Positions 7,573 through 11,406 of a stretch of 11,406 nt of DNA are shown piece after piece. Below the pieces are notes generated by a model. It worked only from the letters and a program-made list of their open reading frames with translations, was not told the origin of the DNA and did not search any database. The DNA is from an uncultured Clostridia bacterium (lineage in GTDB: Bacteria > Bacillota_A > Clostridia > UMGS1840 > HGM11507). How positions within the stretch are numbered: the stretch's first letter is position 1; each line of letters opens with the position of its first letter. The DNA lies in contig CAKRUL010000014.1 in assembly GCA_934403665.1 (NCBI GenBank), forward strand, positions 1 through 11,406. The letters run 5' to 3'. A program made the translations under genes and the position numbers.

Positions 7573-8961
7573 ATGGTTTTCAGTTCACCGATTTTTTTGT
7601 TCTTTTTTCTGCCCATTTGCCTGTGGGTATATTTTTTGACGCCAAAGCGATTCAAAAATTTTGTATTGTTGATTGCCAGTTTCATTTTTTATGCGTGGGG
7701 AGACCCGGTTTTTATTCTTCTGATGTTGCTGTCGATTCTGCTGAATTACTGCTTTGCTTTTCTGATTGACCGCGGTTCGGGCAAACTGTGGCTGACAATA
7801 GGGGTCAGCTGCAATCTTTTGTTTCTGATTTTCTTTAAATATTTTAATATGCTGGTGCAGACCGTCAATCATTTTTTTGCGATTGAAAGTATTTTGCCGG
7901 AGAGCTTGAAAAATATTGCTTTGCCGATTGGCATTTCCTTCTATACGTTTCAGATCATGTCTTATATCGTTGATGTGTATCGCAAAAATGTGCCGGTTCA
8001 GAAAAACATTCTGAAATTGGCATTGTATATCTCACTGTTTCCGCAGTTGATTGCGGGACCCATTGTACGGTATACCGATATTGTGGGGCAGATGGACGAT
8101 CGCAAATGGGATTCCGGAAAGATATGCGAGGGGATTTCCCGTTTTATTGTGGGGCTTTCCAAAAAAGTTTTCATTTCCAATACCGTTGCGCAAACAGCAG
8201 ATTTGATATTCCAAACGGATTACACAACGCTGGGGGGTTCTGGAGCATGGCTTGGCATCATTTGTTATACCCTGCAAATTTATTTTGATTTTTCCGGTTA
8301 TTCCGATATGGCGATTGGACTGGGAAAGATGTTTGGGTTCGACTTTTTGGAAAATTTCAATTATCCTTACATTTCAAAATCCATTCAGGAGTTTTGGCAC
8401 AGATGGCATATCAGCCTTTCCTCGTGGTTTCGGGATTATCTTTATATCCCTTTGGGCGGAAACCGAAAGGGAAAAGCGCGGACTTATCGGAACAACGGCA
8501 TTGTATTTCTTCTGTGCGGCTTATGGCATGGAGCCAGCTGGACGTTTGCATTTTGGGGATTGTATCACGGTGCTTTTTTGATTTTGGAAAAAATGGTTTT
8601 GGGAAAATATCTGAAAAAACTATGGGTGCCGCTTCAGCATTTGTATGCGCTTTTGGTGGTTATGGTTGGCTGGGTGTTTTTCCGCGCGGATACCTTTTGG
8701 GGCGCAGTGCAGTATCTGAAAGCAATGGTAGGCATGAATGGGCTTGGCAGCATCAATCCGCTGGCTTTGAGTAATTATCTGATCGGGATTATTTTGATTG
8801 CGGCTGTTGCTTCTGCTCCTGTTTTGCCGAAAATCAAGAACTATTTTCACGGATGGAAAAAAGACGTGGCGCAATGCTTGGTTCTCAGCCTGCTTTTTGT
8901 ACTTTGCAGTGCCTTTCTGGCAGGCAATGAATACAATCCGTTTATTTATTTTCGGTTTTAA
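7573..8961 (+). CDS. MBOAT family O-acyltransferase (AlgI/DltB-like)
   Basis: This 462-residue polytopic membrane enzyme is expected to move an acyl group, usually acetyl, across the membrane for O-acylation of an extracellular polymer, as AlgI does for alginate. The start MVFSSPIFLFFFLPI is the standard N-terminus of the AlgI-like branch. Conserved blocks are FYAWGDP (39-45), IALPIGISFYTFQIMSYIVD (115-134), FPQLIAGPIVRY (156-167), YFDFSGYSDMAIGL (237-250), EFWHRWHISLSSWFRDYLYI (273-292) with PLGGNRKG next, and LLCGLWHGASWTF (313-325). His319 in the last block is the expected catalytic His and His279 is also conserved. About ten or more hydrophobic helices are visible. AGGGG (7565-7569) precedes the ATG by only 3 nt, with another purine run at 7553-7559. 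The SGNH-like partner starts 12 nt after its stop, so the two are almost certainly co-expressed. The acyl acceptor is not identifiable here; DltB itself is less likely without dltA/C neighbours. Confidence 0.95.
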   Translation: MVFSSPIFLFFFLPICLWVYFLTPKRFKNFVLLIASFIFYAWGDPVFILLMLLSILLNYCFAFLIDRGSGKLWLTIGVSCNLLFLIFFKYFNMLVQTVNHFFAIESILPESLKNIALPIGISFYTFQIMSYIVDVYRKNVPVQKNILKLALYISLFPQLIAGPIVRYTDIVGQMDDRKWDSGKICEGISRFIVGLSKKVFISNTVAQTADLIFQTDYTTLGGSGAWLGIICYTLQIYFDFSGYSDMAIGLGKMFGFDFLENFNYPYISKSIQEFWHRWHISLSSWFRDYLYIPLGGNRKGKARTYRNNGIVFLLCGLWHGASWTFAFWGLYHGAFLILEKMVLGKYLKKLWVPLQHLYALLVVMVGWVFFRADTFWGAVQYLKAMVGMNGLGSINPLALSNYLIGIILIAAVASAPVLPKIKNYFHGWKKDVAQCLVLSLLFVLCSAFLAGNEYNPFIYFRF

Positions 8962-8966
8962 GGGGG
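8961..8966 (+). promoter_or_regulatory. Ribosome binding site supporting a GTG start
   Basis: AGGGGG, within AGGGGGTGAG, lies 7 nt before GTG at 8974 and overlaps the last base of the MBOAT stop codon. It supports the GTG start and tight co-expression of the pair. Confidence 0.7.
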
Positions 8967-8973
8967 TGAGGGT

Positions 8974-10047
8974 GTGAAGAAAATAGTTCAGACGGCTGTG
9001 ATCGGGGTGTTTCTTTTGGCGCTTTCCATCCCGTTTCTGACCATGAGCACAGGCCTTTATGTGGAAAAAAACGAGGAAAACCGCACCCTGGCACCGAAGG
9101 TGCCGGTTTATGATGTCAAGGGATATGAAGCATATTTTAATGACCATTTTGGATTTCGCCGGGAACTGGTTTCCCTTTGCAGTTTATGGAAGGGAATCAC
9201 CGGAAACCGGTTGATCTCCAAGGAGGTTCTGAAGGGAAAAGACGGGTGGCTCTTTTATACGACGGACAATGCGGATTTTGACCCGATTGCAACCTATCAG
9301 GGAAAAAATTTATATGATGCGGAAAGACTGCAGACCATATGCGGAAATTTGCAGAAAATCACAGACGATCTGAGAGAGAAAAACATTCGTTTTTTGGTTG
9401 TGATTCCGCCCAATAAGTGCACAGTTTATCCGGAATACTTACCGGACGCTGTCCGTATTCCGGGAGAGCAGACCCGATTGGATCAGATCAAAAATTATTT
9501 GGCAGATCACAGCACTGTCGATTTTCTGGATGTACGTCCGCTGTTCGCAGAGAAAAAGAAGGGCGATACCCTGTACTATAAAACGGATACGCATTGGAAT
9601 GAATATGGCGCCTATTTTGCCGCGCAGGAAATTCTTTCGCATCTTGGACTGCATACAGACAGCCTGGAGGACTACAGCGTGGAGAAAAGCACGGTTGACG
9701 GCAAGGATTTGGCGAGAATGGCTGCGCTCAGTCACGTTGTGATGGATGACATGGTTTCCGTCCGACCGAAGAACGGATTTCAAGCTGTGCCGACAGCCGG
9801 AGAATTGGACACCGACAAAATCGGTGTTTTTGAGAAAAAGATGGATGCGCCTTCTATGATGATTTATCGGGATTCCTTTACCGTGGCGATGTTTCCTTTT
9901 CTGGCGGAGCATTTTCAAAAAAGCGTCAGCAATTGGAGCTTTCATATCAAAGAATCCGATATCGAGGCGTATCGGCCGGATATTGTGATTCTGGAGATTC
10001 TGGAGAGAAATATTCCTTTTTTAGAAACCATGACGCTGGAGAAATAA
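8974..10047 (+). CDS. Membrane-anchored SGNH/AlgX-AlgJ-like acetylation partner (DHHW-type)
   Basis: This 357-residue protein is the expected extracytoplasmic partner of the MBOAT enzyme just upstream. An N-terminal hydrophobic segment (about 4-24) acts as a signal anchor, placing the rest outside the membrane. Recognisable motifs are EENRTLAP (34-41), YFNDHFGFRREL (54-65), GKDGWLFY (88-95), IRFLVVIPPNKCTVYP (138-153), TDTHWNEYGAYFAAQEIL (204-221) and IYRDSFTVAMFPFLAEHF (297-314). By analogy with AlgX and AlgJ, Asp205, His207 and Ser301 are the likely catalytic triad of an SGNH esterase/acetyltransferase domain. The start is GTG with a strong ribosome binding site. A hairpin terminator follows within 10 nt of the stop. 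The gene appears intact. No carbohydrate-binding domain like that at the AlgX C-terminus is visible. Family assignment is firm; the acetylated polymer is unknown. Confidence 0.9.
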   Translation: MKKIVQTAVIGVFLLALSIPFLTMSTGLYVEKNEENRTLAPKVPVYDVKGYEAYFNDHFGFRRELVSLCSLWKGITGNRLISKEVLKGKDGWLFYTTDNADFDPIATYQGKNLYDAERLQTICGNLQKITDDLREKNIRFLVVIPPNKCTVYPEYLPDAVRIPGEQTRLDQIKNYLADHSTVDFLDVRPLFAEKKKGDTLYYKTDTHWNEYGAYFAAQEILSHLGLHTDSLEDYSVEKSTVDGKDLARMAALSHVVMDDMVSVRPKNGFQAVPTAGELDTDKIGVFEKKMDAPSMMIYRDSFTVAMFPFLAEHFQKSVSNWSFHIKESDIEAYRPDIVILEILERNIPFLETMTLEK

Positions 10048-10055
10048 GCAGAGAA

Positions 10056-10091
10056 AAAGGCGATGTGAAAACTGTTTTTCACATCGCCTTT
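10056..10091. terminator. Bidirectional rho-independent terminator between convergent genes
   Basis: AAAGGCGATGTGAAAA (10056-10071) is perfectly complementary to 10076-10091, giving a 16-bp stem with a CTGT loop. The flanking A and T runs give a U-rich tail in both directions: the minus-strand transcript gets the longer U run, and the plus side ends in CTTT. It lies 8 nt after the SGNH-like gene and 9 nt after the stop of the minus-strand ABC gene, so it can serve both. Confidence 0.88.
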
Positions 10092-10100
10092 CGACATCTT

Positions 10101-11406
10101 TTACAGATCTTGTGCAGAGGTCTGTTCTGCCGCAATACGCCAGCCCTCCGCCTTTTCGCGGATTTCGGTAAAGTGTTTGTAAAGCCCTTCTTTTTTGATC
10201 AGTTCGCTGTGCGTTCCGGCCTCGGCAATTCTTCCGTCATCGACCACGAGAATTTGATCGGCGTTCTGGATGGTTGCCAAGCGGTGAGCAATGGTGATAA
10301 TCGTTTTGCCGCGTGTCAGTTCGGAGATCGCCTGCTGAATCAGATGCTCGTTTTCCGGATCTATGCTTGCCGTAGCTTCATCCAAAATAATAATCGGAGC
10401 ATTTTTCAAGATGGCACGAGCGATGGAAATACGCTGTTTTTCCCCTCCGGAGAGCGTGCCGCCGCCCTCTCCGACAAGGGTATCATAGCCGTTTGGCAGT
10501 GCCATAATAAAGTCATGGCAACGCGCTTTTTTTGCGGCTTCTATCATCTCCGATTCCGTAGCGTTTGGTTTGCCGAAACAAATGTTAGCGCGGATGGTAT
10601 CATGAAACAGATAGACGTTTTGGAATACCATTGAGATGTTGGACAGCTGACATTGTCCAGAACCGTGCGGGAATGGTATCCGAAGGTCACATTGCAAAAT
10701 TCAATATCATAATGAGAAAGGACAATCTCCTTTCCGTTTGCATCGATGAAGTTTTCTTCTCTCAGAGCATCAAGCTGATTCATAGCATCATCGATAACGC
10801 CAAGCGTATGAGCGCTGTCACTGATCGGTTCCAGATTTGCAAAGATGCTGAAGGAGAAGAACACAAAAATCAGCATCACGGCGAAATCCATCTGCCCGGC
10901 AAAACACATCAGACAGGACGCCAGTGCCAGACCAACCGAACCGCATTTCAACGCCAGCAAGTGCAGGGCGTTGGCAGGGACGTAGCTCCACTCGATTTTC
11001 AAGTGAATTTTTTTGCTGTCTTGAATGGCTTTGGTGACGGAATCCATCGATGCGCCGCTTTTGCCAAAGGATTTGGCCACTGCAAGACCGCGCGCATACT
11101 CAATGACAGCTCCCGTCATGTCCTGATTCGCCTGCGCTTCGACCGGTGCGTTGATCCGGCTGTAATGAGAGATGATCAGCATAAATGCAAGCGAAAGGGC
11201 TGTTGCTGTTGCCGCAATAAGAGCGATCAGCGGACTGAATATGAACAGACAGATAAAAATCACCAGAAAGTTCACATATCCGCCTACAAAGTTGTCAATC
11301 ATGCGGATGCCCATGGTTTCCAAAGTGGAAAGACCGGTGGTGATGGAACTTAAAATATTGCCGGTGCTGACCTGCTGAAAGTAGCCGAGAGACACGTGTT
11401 TCAGTG
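10101..11406 (-). pseudogene. ABC exporter (fused permease-ATPase), 5'-partial, Walker A deleted and frameshifted
   Basis: The gene reads leftward and continues past the right edge; the first visible residues are LKHVSLGYFQQVSTG, part of the membrane domain. Hydrophobic helices follow (VNFLVIFICLFIFSPLIALI; SVGLALASCLMCFAG; DFAVMLIFVFFSFSIFANL), then PISDSAHTLGVIDDAMNQLD and the start of the ATPase domain (DIEFCNVTFGYHSRTVLDNVS, with the A-loop Tyr). Near 10645 this frame jumps to LSNISMVFQNVYLFHDTIRA (Q-loop) in another frame. Compared with intact relatives such as MsbA, about 50 residues carrying Walker A (GxxGxGKS/T) are missing. After the break the domain is well preserved: LSGGEKQRISIARAIL signature (around 10425-10460), IIILDEATASID Walker B (around 10360-10400), and IAHRL H-loop. 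The stop is TAA (complement of 10101-10103). Such type-IV half-transporters usually act in pairs, so the partner may lie outside the window. The substrate is unknown. It is non-functional as written unless the gap is an assembly error. Confidence 0.9.

Noticed and set aside
9933..11353. Plus-strand open frames of 233 and 240 residues across the right end
   Set aside because: They are antisense to the ABC exporter, whose motifs read clearly on the minus strand in the same bases.
1..11406. CRISPR array, insertion sequence, prophage, tRNA or rRNA
   Set aside because: No spaced direct repeats, transposase, phage or structural RNA sequence was recognised on either strand.

Overview
The window looks like a chromosomal piece from a Gram-positive Clostridia-type bacterium, probably an Oscillospiraceae/Ruminococcaceae relative. 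This is inferred from the smc-ftsY order, the protein sequence style, strong AGGAGG-type ribosome binding sites and moderate G+C. No database search was possible. Coding density is very high and no gap without a gene exceeds about 100 bases.

Left part (1-6794, + strand): an smc-ftsY-UPF0182 gene string with gaps of about 45-55 nt, most likely one operon. smc enters from beyond the left edge, so its N-terminal head is missing here. It also carries an apparent 2-nt insertion at a CACA repeat near 2626, which puts the C-terminal ATPase head in another frame. ftsY (SRP receptor) is intact. It is followed by a 900-residue UPF0182 membrane protein with seven N-terminal membrane helices and a large domain predicted to be outside the cell. 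A rho-independent terminator follows at 6839-6868.

Middle part (6885-10047, + strand): a pentapeptide-repeat protein with an exceptionally regular repeat register, an MBOAT-family O-acyltransferase, and a membrane-anchored SGNH/AlgX-AlgJ-like protein. The last two form the familiar pair for O-acylation (usually O-acetylation) of an extracellular polymer. The polymer itself cannot be identified from this window. A perfect 16-bp hairpin at 10056-10091 ends this unit and is placed to work in both directions.

Right part (10101-11406, - strand): the 3' portion of an ABC exporter gene (fused permease and ATPase) that runs off the right edge. About 50 residues containing Walker A are missing and the frame is broken at the junction near 10645. 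As written it cannot encode a working ATPase.

I found no CRISPR array, insertion sequence, phage gene, RNA gene or clearly new defence system. The points most worth a second look are the two broken ATPase genes (real lesions or assembly errors), the long unbroken pentapeptide solenoid with a cysteine column, the terminator squeezed against the pentapeptide gene's ribosome binding site, and the UPF0182 gene beside ftsY.
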